Shown here: positions 1-5,530 of the stretch, piece after piece
How positions within the stretch are numbered: position 1 is the stretch's first letter
How the letters are laid out: the number at the start of each line of letters is the position of its first letter
Assembly (NCBI GenBank): GCA_964455335.1
Contig: CAYVVW010000140.1
Span: 1-5,530, forward strand
Length of the DNA: 5,530 nt
Source: Marvinbryantia sp964455335
GTDB lineage: Bacteria; Bacillota; Clostridia; Lachnospirales; Lachnospiraceae
Direction: 5' to 3'
Notes under the pieces: model-generated
Told to the model about the DNA's origin: nothing
The model's database searches: none
What the model saw: only the letters and a program-made list of their open reading frames with translations
Program-made: the position numbers and the translations under genes

Positions 1-126
1 AGTAATTGTTGATACACTGCCATTAAAACGGTCGAGTTAATTAACGAACGTTATAGTAGTAGGGAGTGATCCTTGCATATTCATTGCAGCGGGAAAAAGC
101 GCAATGCGAGAAAATTCGCAGAAAGA
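1..126. other. Left flank with no supported gene
   Basis: Apart from the dyad at 35-60 I see no gene here. The short minus-strand frame that runs from 238 to 41 crosses the terminator and overlaps the end of the LRR gene in another frame, so it is not credible. Confidence 0.5.
35..60 (+). repeat. Left copy of an imperfect inverted repeat, possible recombination-type site
   Basis: This 26-base AT-rich stretch matches the minus strand of 5476-5501 at 20 of 26 positions, including AGTTAATT at one end and TTATAxTAGT at the other; most mismatches fall in the middle. It contains the palindrome GTTAATTAAC (36-45) and the dyad TAACG-AA-CGTTA (42-53). Conserved arms around a variable centre resemble tyrosine-recombinase core sites, but this is inference and AT-rich chance similarity is not excluded. 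Confidence 0.4.
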
Positions 127-159
127 AATCCCCAGACCGTGCGCCGCGGTTTGGGGATT
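127..159 (-). terminator. Rho-independent terminator of the small LRR gene
   Basis: Read on the minus strand, AATCCCCAAACC pairs with GGTCTGGGGATT as a 12-bp stem with one G-U pair. The 9-base middle can close further at three pairs (G-C, wobble, G-C). The stem is followed by the pyrimidine-rich TCTTTCTG and a little further on by ATTTTCTC. It lies 45 bases downstream of the stop codon of the minus-strand gene ending at 205, the expected place. The T tail is interrupted, so strength is uncertain. The plus-strand reading has only a weak CCTCTTTGC tail and no upstream gene. Confidence 0.75.
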
Positions 160-204
160 CCTCTTTGCTTAACCGAAAACGTTTCGGACAATCCTTGCGC
201 TGTC

Positions 205-1080
205 TTACCCGAGGCTGACAGATGTGAGGCCGCCACACCCGAAAAAGGCGAACGCGCCGATGTTTGCCACGCTCTCAGCGATTTGCAAGTCCGTCACATT
301 TGCGCAGTTGGAAAATGCGTATGCACCGATGGACTGCACTCCCTCTTCCACGAGGATCTGGGTAACCTCCAAGCGGTATGCGTGCCATGGCACGTCTTCT
401 GCACGCTCCCATTCCTGCATTTCTCCCATTCCGGAAATGGCCAATGTGCCATCCTGTATTTGCCAAAAAACGGATGCGCCATCGGGGGAGCAAGTTCCAA
501 ATTGGGACTCCGGAAACCCCAAATTGCCTTGCGCAAGTTCCGGATCGCCCTGCGCAGCCCCCAGATTGCCTTGCGCAAATTCCAAATTGCCGGTCACGTC
601 TTGCTCATTTTGCGTATCTCGCGAATCTTGCGCTCCTTGCCTGTCTTGCGATTCCTGCAAGTCTTGCACATTTTGCGTGTCTCGCAAGTCTTGCGCTCCT
701 TGCGTGTCTTGTGAATCCTGCACGTCTTGCACATTTTGCGCGTCTTGCCGTTCCTGCGGATCTTGCGGTTTTTGCGCGCCTGCCTGGGTGGAAAGCCCAA
801 CGGAAATTTCCTGCATGTCCTCCCCTACGAGCAGCTCCTCTGGATTGTGTTCCCCTTCTGGCGCATCCGCAATCTGGCCATCCTGGCCATCCTGCGCCAC
901 TTCCCCGAACGCGAACTGTGCCCCGCCGCGATCTTCCTGCGTTGCATGCGTGCCCTGGGTCTCCAACACGAGTTCCTCGGTGGCCGAAGCTGCCGAAGCC
1001 GCGCCCATGCACATGCCCAAAACGATTCCGAGCAGCCCTTTTCTAAAATTTCGTTTGCAATGGGTGTTTCGCATTTTCAT
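205..1080 (-). CDS. Exported short BspA-like LRR protein with QDx-repeat stalk (N-half type)
   Basis: 291 residues, probably secreted or surface-displayed; the exact role is unknown. The ATG is preceded by AGGTG with a 5-base gap, and an in-frame TGA lies upstream of the leader repeats, which supports this start. Residues 1-33 form a signal peptide: basic n-region (KRNFRK), hydrophobic core (LLGIVLGMCMG) and an A-S-A site before TEE. Residues 34-105 are acidic and Gln-rich. Residues 106-162 are 19 triplets of QDx type, and 164-191 are four 7-residue units of GNLxxAQ type. From about 194 comes the entry module usual in BspA-like proteins (W..QDGTLAISGMGEM, then PWHAYRLEVTQILVEEGV), followed by two LRR_5 repeats with IGAYAFSNC and IGAFAFFGC. 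The protein stops after the strand LTSVSLG. Family members usually carry many more LRRs, so this may be a truncated N-half, or a genuinely short protein since a terminator follows 45 bases downstream. It has no sorting motif, so the anchoring mode is unknown. Confidence 0.85.
   Translation of the reverse strand: MKMRNTHCKRNFRKGLLGIVLGMCMGAASAASATEELVLETQGTHATQEDRGGAQFAFGEVAQDGQDGQIADAPEGEHNPEELLVGEDMQEISVGLSTQAGAQKPQDPQERQDAQNVQDVQDSQDTQGAQDLRDTQNVQDLQESQDRQGAQDSRDTQNEQDVTGNLEFAQGNLGAAQGDPELAQGNLGFPESQFGTCSPDGASVFWQIQDGTLAISGMGEMQEWERAEDVPWHAYRLEVTQILVEEGVQSIGAYAFSNCANVTDLQIAESVANIGAFAFFGCGGLTSVSLG
508..591 (-). repeat. 21-bp coding repeat, four GNLxxAQ units
   Basis: Encodes residues 164-191 of the small LRR gene as GNLEFAQ, GNLGAAQ, GDPELAQ and GNLGFPE. 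The DNA repeats with a 21-bp period (plus strand TTGCGCAA cores). It joins the QDx stalk to the LRR entry module. Confidence 0.85.
595..765 (-). repeat. 9-bp coding repeat, (QDx)19 stalk
   Basis: Encodes residues 106-162 of the small LRR gene as 19 successive triplets, mostly Q-D-x with QNV, QES, QGA and RDT variants. A higher-order 21-residue (63-bp) period is visible: TQGAQDLRDTQNVQ is echoed by RQGAQDSRDTQNEQ. The composition suggests an extended hydrophilic stalk. Because units are whole codons, copy-number change would keep frame and alter stalk length. Confidence 0.9.
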
Positions 1081-1085
1081 TGTCG

Positions 1086-1091
1086 CACCTA
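1086..1091 (-). promoter_or_regulatory. Ribosome binding site of the small LRR gene
   Basis: On the minus strand TAGGTG lies five bases before the ATG at 1080. It fixes the start so that the protein begins directly with a signal peptide. A second ATG two codons later (MKM) is less well spaced. Confidence 0.6.
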
Positions 1092-1106
1092 CTTTCCTGC
1101 GTCCTT

Positions 1107-1160
1107 GCTCTGTCCTGCGTTCCCGCTCTGTCCTGCGTTCCCGCTCTGTCTTGCGTTCTC
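1107..1160. repeat. 18-bp tandem repeat in the leader of the small LRR gene
   Basis: Three tandem 18-bp units: 1107-1124 and 1125-1142 are identical (GCTCTGTCCTGCGTTCCC on the plus strand) and 1143-1160 differs at two bases. A decayed unit (TCCTGCGT core) lies at 1089-1106. On the minus strand each unit carries CAGGAC, the same core as the QDx coding repeats in the gene downstream, and 18 bp is twice the 9-bp coding unit. In the CAG-GAC frame the unit would read QDRAGT, but that frame is shifted relative to the gene's ATG, so this stretch is leader and not a longer N-terminus. Confidence 0.85.
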
Positions 1161-1242
1161 ACTGTCGCCATTTCACTGTGTTGCTTTTCCTGGGGCTAAC
1201 TTGTTGCCCCCTGTTTTCCGCCTTCCGCACTGCTGCCCCGGC

Positions 1243-4200
1243 TTATTTTTTGATTTTCACGGATTTTGCCGCGCTCCAGGCGGAGTATATCTTTTTCCCG
1301 CCGACGGTCTTGTAAGTGCGAATCCGCACGTAGTACGTCTTGCCCTTTTTCAGCCCGGACAGGCGCAGGGAGGTCGTGGCCTTCTTTTTCACGGCCTTTG
1401 TCTTTTTCCCTGACTGGAATTTTTTGTTTGTCGCGTATTGCAGCTCGTAGCCGGTCACGTCGCTGTTCTTTTTCCATGTGACGGTCAGCTTTCTGCCCGC
1501 GTCGTTGCGCAGCTTCTTAAGGCTGACGCCCTTGGGAACAACCTTTACCGTGATGGTGCGCGACGCCGCCAGGTATGCCGCCGTCTCCTGCGACCGGATG
1601 GTGATTTTGGCCGTGCCCAAAAACTTTTTCGCTATGGTGACTTTCCCGGACGCGTCCACTTTCACGTTTTTGTTGCTGGACTTGTAGGTGAGCTTCGCCC
1701 CGCCTGCCGCGGACGCGCCGATTTTTGCCGTCTGCGCCTTTTTTGCGTACGTCTTTTGGATGTCGGACGAGGCCGTGACGGGCGAGATTTTCACCACTTG
1801 CGCGTTGTCGGAGTAATAGAAGACGCTTCCGTCCGTCTTTTTCGTTTGCAGTGCGCAGGAAAACGTGTCCCCCTGTGACTTGTCCAGCGACCCTTGCGCG
1901 AACGCAAGCTCCGGTGTCGCCTTTTCTATCGCAAAGGCCGCCGCAAGCGTGCCCTCGTATGCGCCCATGCCGGTTGCCACCACGTTCGCCGTTCCGGCGT
2001 TGACATTGTTGGCGTATGCCAGGGTGTAGTCCGTGCCTTCCGCCAGAACCTTCGCACCGTCCGTGACGGCCGCCGCCGGCTTTTTCTCCTGCCCGTCATA
2101 CGTGTATGCGCCGGCAATCACCTGCATGGCGCAGTTGGAAAGGCTGCGCCCCGTCGGCGCGCCGGTGGCCGCATCCCATGGAACCCACGTGATCGCGCCG
2201 CCGTAGTTTTGCAATTTTTCCAGTGTCCACGTGGCGTCCGCGCCCGGGTAATAGGCAGTCGCCGTCACGTTTGCGAAAGCTGTGGCCGCGATTTCCGGCG
2301 CGTGCCCGTAGAAATAGAGTTCCCTTAGGTTCCCGCAATTCGCGAACGCGTGATCCCCGATCCGCGTGATGGTGTCCTGGAAGCGCACGTTGTAGAGGGT
2401 GTCGCAATCGCTGAACGCGTATGCCTCCACCTCTGTCGCGTCGCTTGCGAGCGCTTTTCGGATGGCGAACGCGCGGGTAACTGTCCCGGCATACCCGCTC
2501 CCCGGAATCGCCGACACGCGCGCCAGCGCCTCGCCCGGCTCGACATTGTTCTCGTAGGCCACCTCGTAGTGCGTGCCGCGGGTTAGTGCCGTGCCCCCGT
2601 GTGAAACGGTCACTTCCGGCGTCTTTGCGGCGCCGTCGTACACGTATTCCGTCTGGGAAAGCACGACCTGGCAATTCGCGAGATCCACGTCCGTTGCCGG
2701 CTGGCCGCCCGGCGTCTGGTTCCCGCCTGGTGTCTGCTGGCCGCCTGGCGCCTGATCCCCGCCCGGCTTTTGCTGCCCGTTCGGGCCCGCGTCCTGCCCA
2801 GGCGCAAGCACGGCAAGCTCAACCACCTGCGTGGCCTCCTCGTGGTTCGCGTCGCCCGCCGCGCGCACCGTGATGTTCGCGTAGCCAACCGCCTTTGCCG
2901 TCACGAGGCCTTGCGCGTCCACGTCCGCCACGTCCGGGTTGTCAGACGCAAAGGTGACATCCCCAACCGCGGACGTGACCGTTATCTGCAGGGTTTCCCC
3001 CACATGGATCGCGCCGCCCGTGTAGGAAAGCGCCATGCCCTGCCCCGCCTTTGCGACATGGATGGCAACCGCCATCCGCGCGGCACGGTAGTTTTCCGTG
3101 GCCTGAGCCGTCACCGTGACGGTCGCGCTTCCCGCGCCCATGATTTCCACGTTGCCGCCCGCGTCCACCGCCGCGACTGCCGTATTGTCCGACGCGTAGG
3201 AAAGCTCCCCGTCGCCGACCGCCAGCACCGCGTCGAGCGCGAAGGGCGCGTCGCCGTAGGTCACGTTGTACGCGTTGCTCCCCGCAATCTCGTGCTGCGG
3301 CTTGCTTAGGTCAACCGGCACAATGCCTGACACCTTGAATCCCCAGTCCGTTCCGCCCTTGTCGGAGGCCAGCTTGACCTTTACCGTGTCGCCCGGCACC
3401 GTGACGGTCTGCCCGGCAAGCGCGGTTCCGGTGTAGCTGCCGATTTCTTTTCCCGACCCGTCGTAAATGTAAAGGTAGTCAAATCCATCCTCGACATTCG
3501 TCCGCTCGTCAAACGTGACATCCAGCGCGTCCGGCATCTCCGGGGCTGTGTAAATCCAAATGTCGCTTGTGCCCGCCTCGTAATTGTGCGCGCTTTCAAA
3601 GGCGTCCACCGATTCCACGATGTGGGCGTTCCCCGTGACCGTGACGGTGCATTTCGCCGTCAGTTCCCGATCCGCGCCGAGCGCTTTAACCGTGATGTCC
3701 GCCGTTCCCTTTCCGATGGCTTTTACAAGGCCGGATCCGTCCACCGTCGCAACCGCCTCATTCGAGCTGCTCCACTGCACCTCTTTGTTTGCGGCATTGT
3801 CCGGATTCACGCGCACCGTCAGCTGTTCCTGCGAGAGCGCGTCCAATGTCAGCTTCGTCTCATTCAAGTATAACCCTGTGGCCGGCTGCTCCACCGTGAC
3901 CTCGCAAGAGACGCTGATTGCGCCCACCGTCGCCTTGATGGTGGTTGTGCCGACCGCCACGCCTTTTACGACACCGCTTTCGTCGACCGTCGCGATGCCC
4001 GCATCCGAGGACTTCCAGCCCACCTCGTCCGTGAAGTCCATCGGCTCAATCGAAAGGATCAGCTTCTGCGACGCCCCTCTGTAAATCTTAAGCTCCTCTT
4101 TGTCAAAAACTGCCGTCTGCGCGGGCTGGCTGATGCCCTCGAACGCGATGCCTTTCGCTTTTGCGTATTCCTGCGCGTAAGAGCCTTCCAACCCCCGGAT

Positions 4201-5448
4201 CTTCATCTTTTCCGGATAGCTGAACGCGTCGTTCGCAATCGCCGTGACCGCGCGTGGGATCGTGATCTGCGCAAGGTTCGTGTTGTTTGTAAACGCGTGT
4301 GAGCCGATCTTCTTTACGCGGTACGGCAGGATGATCGACTTTAGCGACTGGCACTGGTGGAACGCGTAAGCCGGAATCTCCGTGATCTCCGTGCTCAGCT
4401 TCACGTCCGCGAGCGCGTCCGATTCCGCAAAGCAGTATTGGCCGATGCTTGCCACCGTGTTCGGAAGCGTGATGGACGCAAGCGCGTCGCAGCCGTAGAA
4501 CGCATAATTGCCAATCGTCGTCAGGCCGTTGTTGAAAGTGACGCTTGCCAATGCCGCGCAATCACGAAAAGCGTTTTCCCGAATCGCAATCACCGCGCCC
4601 GGAACCTCGATGGACGTTACGCCGGAACTCCGGAAAGCTTCCGACCTGATTTCTGTCACACGTTCCGGAATCTTAAATGTAGACAGACTCGTGCACTCCG
4701 AAAACGTGTTACTTGGTATCGCTGTCAGTTCTTCCGGAAGTTCCGCCGAAGCGAGACTGCTGCACCCATAAAATACGCTACTCCCCAACACCGCTTTCGC
4801 ATTCGGGATTTTGATGGATTGCAACTGCTTGCAACCAGCAAATGCATCATATCCAATCTGCGCTACCGTTTCCGGAATCGTCACCCTCTCCAAGTTAGGG
4901 CAGTTATTGAACGCGCCGTCTTCTATCGCCGTCACCGTGTCCGGTATCGTGATTTCCACAAGACCCGTGCAGTTGTCAAACAGACTGTCCACAACCTTCG
5001 TCGTTCCCGTTTCGAATGTGACCGTTCCCAACTGACTACAATCCGAGAAGGGGCCTCCGCCGCCAATGGCAACGACGACATTATTCAAGCTTTTGGGAAT
5101 CTCTATGCTTGTAAGACTAGTACAGTTCCCAAACGCTCTGTAGCCAAGCGTAACCAGATTTTTGGGGAGTTTGATGCTGCTTAATTTTTTGCAGTTTCCA
5201 AACGAATACATCCCTATCACCGTCACCGTATCCGGAATGGACACCCTCTCCAAGTTAGGGCAGTTATTGAACGCGCCGTCTTCTATCGCCGTCACCGTGT
5301 CCGGTATCGTGATTTCCACAAGACCCGTGCAGTTGTCAAACAGACTGTCCACAACCTTCGTCGTTCCCGTTTCGAATGTGACCGTTCCCAACTGACTACA
5401 ATCCGAGAAGGGGCCTCCGCCGCCAATGGCAACGACGACATTATTCAA
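1243..5448 (-). CDS. Large LRR/Big_2/CUB/YDG/FN3 adhesin-like protein, 5' end missing (possible silent cassette or pseudogene)
   Basis: About 1401 residues from a TTG codon; likely an extracellular adhesin or matrix-binding protein by family resemblance, ligand unknown. Approximate domains: 1-436, about 18 LRR_5 units of 23 residues (pattern CxxLxxIxIPxxVxxIGxxAFxN); 445-519 and 523-605, two Big_2 domains (WKSSDAGIATVDESGVVKG and WSSSNEAVATVDGSGLVKA); 608-709, CUB-like (FDYLYIYDGSG, LASDKGGTDWGFKVSG); 716-879, two Ig-like modules of Big/MBG type; 880-920, PGG-rich linker; 923-999, YDG-type module (YVYDG, ENNVEPG); 1001-1091, a second LRR piece ending in YYPGADATWT and ITWVPW; 1103-1175, second YDG-type module (YTYDG, ANNVNAG); 1178-1305, MBG-like (LTYKSSNKNVKVDASGKV); 1308-1401, FN3 (LTVTWKK, GKTYYVRIRTYK, YSAWS). 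There is no signal peptide, ATG or Shine-Dalgarno. The frame stays open to 5490, then meets TAG at 5493-5491 and again at 5502-5500. The coding call is certain; the start and expression are doubtful. Confidence 0.8.
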   Translation of the reverse strand: MNNVVVAIGGGGPFSDCSQLGTVTFETGTTKVVDSLFDNCTGLVEITIPDTVTAIEDGAFNNCPNLERVSIPDTVTVIGMYSFGNCKKLSSIKLPKNLVTLGYRAFGNCTSLTSIEIPKSLNNVVVAIGGGGPFSDCSQLGTVTFETGTTKVVDSLFDNCTGLVEITIPDTVTAIEDGAFNNCPNLERVTIPETVAQIGYDAFAGCKQLQSIKIPNAKAVLGSSVFYGCSSLASAELPEELTAIPSNTFSECTSLSTFKIPERVTEIRSEAFRSSGVTSIEVPGAVIAIRENAFRDCAALASVTFNNGLTTIGNYAFYGCDALASITLPNTVASIGQYCFAESDALADVKLSTEITEIPAYAFHQCQSLKSIILPYRVKKIGSHAFTNNTNLAQITIPRAVTAIANDAFSYPEKMKIRGLEGSYAQEYAKAKGIAFEGISQPAQTAVFDKEELKIYRGASQKLILSIEPMDFTDEVGWKSSDAGIATVDESGVVKGVAVGTTTIKATVGAISVSCEVTVEQPATGLYLNETKLTLDALSQEQLTVRVNPDNAANKEVQWSSSNEAVATVDGSGLVKAIGKGTADITVKALGADRELTAKCTVTVTGNAHIVESVDAFESAHNYEAGTSDIWIYTAPEMPDALDVTFDERTNVEDGFDYLYIYDGSGKEIGSYTGTALAGQTVTVPGDTVKVKLASDKGGTDWGFKVSGIVPVDLSKPQHEIAGSNAYNVTYGDAPFALDAVLAVGDGELSYASDNTAVAAVDAGGNVEIMGAGSATVTVTAQATENYRAARMAVAIHVAKAGQGMALSYTGGAIHVGETLQITVTSAVGDVTFASDNPDVADVDAQGLVTAKAVGYANITVRAAGDANHEEATQVVELAVLAPGQDAGPNGQQKPGGDQAPGGQQTPGGNQTPGGQPATDVDLANCQVVLSQTEYVYDGAAKTPEVTVSHGGTALTRGTHYEVAYENNVEPGEALARVSAIPGSGYAGTVTRAFAIRKALASDATEVEAYAFSDCDTLYNVRFQDTITRIGDHAFANCGNLRELYFYGHAPEIAATAFANVTATAYYPGADATWTLEKLQNYGGAITWVPWDAATGAPTGRSLSNCAMQVIAGAYTYDGQEKKPAAAVTDGAKVLAEGTDYTLAYANNVNAGTANVVATGMGAYEGTLAAAFAIEKATPELAFAQGSLDKSQGDTFSCALQTKKTDGSVFYYSDNAQVVKISPVTASSDIQKTYAKKAQTAKIGASAAGGAKLTYKSSNKNVKVDASGKVTIAKKFLGTAKITIRSQETAAYLAASRTITVKVVPKGVSLKKLRNDAGRKLTVTWKKNSDVTGYELQYATNKKFQSGKKTKAVKKKATTSLRLSGLKKGKTYYVRIRTYKTVGGKKIYSAWSAAKSVKIKK
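2698..2769 (-). repeat. 18-bp coding repeat, four PGG-rich linker units
   Basis: Encodes KPGGDQ, APGGQQ, TPGGNQ and TPGGQP in the large gene, about residues 894-917. This Pro/Gly/Gln-rich linker separates the second Ig-like module from the first YDG-type module and is probably a flexible hinge. Units are in-frame, so copy number can vary without breaking the frame. Confidence 0.9.
4882..5122. repeat. 241-bp perfect direct repeat, internal copy
   Basis: Identical base for base to 5242-5482; the offset is exactly 360 bp, or 120 codons. It encodes about 3.5 LRRs, from TSLTSIEIPKSL through IGGGGPFSD to CPNLERV. The 119 bases between the copies (5123-5241) are unique, so only part of the 360-bp unit is duplicated identically. 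Beyond the left ends the two copies remain similar but diverged (SIPDTVTVIG against TIPETVAQIG). Confidence 0.97.
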
Positions 5449-5482
5449 GCTTTTGGGAATCTCTATGCTTGTAAGACTAGTA
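5242..5482. repeat. 241-bp perfect direct repeat, terminal copy at the gene's broken 5' end
   Basis: Second copy of the 4882-5122 repeat. Its outer boundary (5482) is where the gene's homology ends: the internal copy continues into GNC codons upstream of TSLTS, while this copy runs into AT-rich DNA with stop codons. The break falls at the TACTAGT sequence on the minus strand. Confidence 0.97.
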
Positions 5483-5501
5483 TAATGGTTCTAAATTAAC
5501 T
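5476..5501 (-). repeat. Right copy of the imperfect inverted repeat, overlapping the gene break
   Basis: Partner of 35-60 in opposite orientation. On the minus strand it forms its own dyad: CTAGTTAAT (5503-5495) against ATTATACTAG (5486-5477) around TTAGAACC, with one unpaired base. Its inner arm ACTAGT belongs to the 241-bp repeat and to the LRR coding frame, so the breakpoint of the large gene sits inside this dyad. Confidence 0.45.
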
Positions 5502-5529
5502 AGATTTTATTTCCGTGTTGTGCTATACT
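5501..5529 (+). promoter_or_regulatory. Possible outward promoter with extended -10
   Basis: The plus strand reads TGCTATACT at 5521-5529, an extended -10 (TG-n-TATACT). With a 17-base spacer the -35 would be TAGATT (5501-5506), a poor match to TTGACA. It would drive transcription out of the window to the right, divergent from the large gene. The target gene is not visible. Confidence 0.3.
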
Positions 5530-5530
5530 G

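Larger units (their letters stand above)
1081..1242. other. Gap between the two LRR genes, no clear promoter or terminator
   Basis: These 162 bases separate the stop of the large gene from the start of the small one. They hold the 18-bp repeats and the ribosome binding site. A short GGGGC/GCCCC hairpin at 1192-1210 has no T run on the minus strand. I see no convincing -35/-10 pair on the minus strand. Read-through from the large gene is therefore possible, or a promoter of non-consensus form is used. Confidence 0.5.

Noticed and set aside
35..60. Terminal inverted repeats of an insertion sequence spanning the window.
   Set aside because: No transposase gene is present between the repeats and there is no visible target duplication; the match is better described as a pair of dyad sites.
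73..714. Plus-strand open frame with Leu/Arg repeats (LRxLxVL pattern).
   Set aside because: It is another antisense frame through the same 9-bp repeats and runs across the terminator; repeats without stops stay open in several frames.
595..765. CRISPR-like array.
   Set aside because: The 9-bp and 21-bp periods are coding tandem repeats without spacers of constant length.
1192..1210. GGGGC/GCCCC hairpin as a terminator for the large gene.
   Set aside because: The stem is only five pairs and no T run follows on the minus strand. The modest T run is on the plus side, where no gene ends.
224..1315. A 363-codon plus-strand open frame, longer than the real gene opposite it, with a striking Cys-rich repeat region.
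   Set aside because: The Cys/Ser repeats are the antisense reading of the CAGGAC coding repeats. It has no ribosome binding site, and the minus strand shows a signal peptide, RBS, LRR motifs and a terminator.
4357..5184. 275-codon plus-strand open frame rich in Arg and Cys.
   Set aside because: It is antisense to the LRR array, which has strong repeat-protein periodicity on the minus strand; the frame has no domain signal or RBS.
5481..5486. TATAAT on the plus strand as a promoter -10.
   Set aside because: No acceptable -35 lies 16-19 bases upstream; TTGGGA at 5454-5459 is 21 bases away. The motif is also part of the AT-rich dyad.

Overview
The window looks like DNA from a host-associated, probably gut or oral, anaerobic bacterium with fairly high GC. 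Hand counts of sample lines give about 62% in most of the coding DNA. The surface-protein style (BspA-like leucine-rich repeats, Big_2, YDG/MBG-type domains and a C-terminal fibronectin type III domain) is common in high-GC Clostridia and Coriobacteriia. I cannot assign a genus from the sequence alone.

Both supported genes lie on the minus strand, so transcription runs right to left. The right-hand gene (5448 to 1243) is a very large multidomain adhesin-like reading frame: a run of 23-residue LRRs, two Big_2 domains, a CUB domain, two Ig-like modules, a PGG-rich linker, a YDG module, a second short LRR block, a second YDG module, an MBG-like module and a C-terminal FN3 domain. It has no signal peptide, no ATG and no ribosome binding site. 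The frame opens abruptly inside an LRR next to in-frame TAG codons, so its head is missing or lies elsewhere.

After a 162-base gap holding 18-bp tandem repeats comes the left-hand gene (1080 to 205). It has a good ribosome binding site, a clear signal peptide, a (QDx)n low-complexity stalk, a 7-residue repeat, the entry module typical of BspA-like LRR proteins and only two LRRs before its stop. A rho-independent terminator follows at 127-159. The two genes therefore look like the complementary N-terminal and C-terminal parts of one kind of exported LRR protein, arranged in the order C-half then N-half.

The main puzzle is the right edge. A 241-bp perfect direct repeat (period 360 bp, exactly 120 codons or five LRRs) ends at the base where homology to the gene stops. 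That breakpoint lies inside a dyad-like AT-rich sequence, and a related sequence (20 of 26 bases matching) sits at the left edge in inverted orientation. This fits a recombining or silent LRR-gene cassette, but a plain truncation or an assembly junction would also explain it. No recombinase gene is present in the window.

Region by region: 1-126 holds no supported gene, only the left dyad sequence; 127-159 terminator; 205-1080 exported N-half gene; 1081-1242 repeat-bearing leader or gap; 1243-5448 headless C-half gene; 5449-5482 open frame continuing without a start; 5483-5530 AT-rich flank with stops in all three minus-strand frames and a possible outward promoter.
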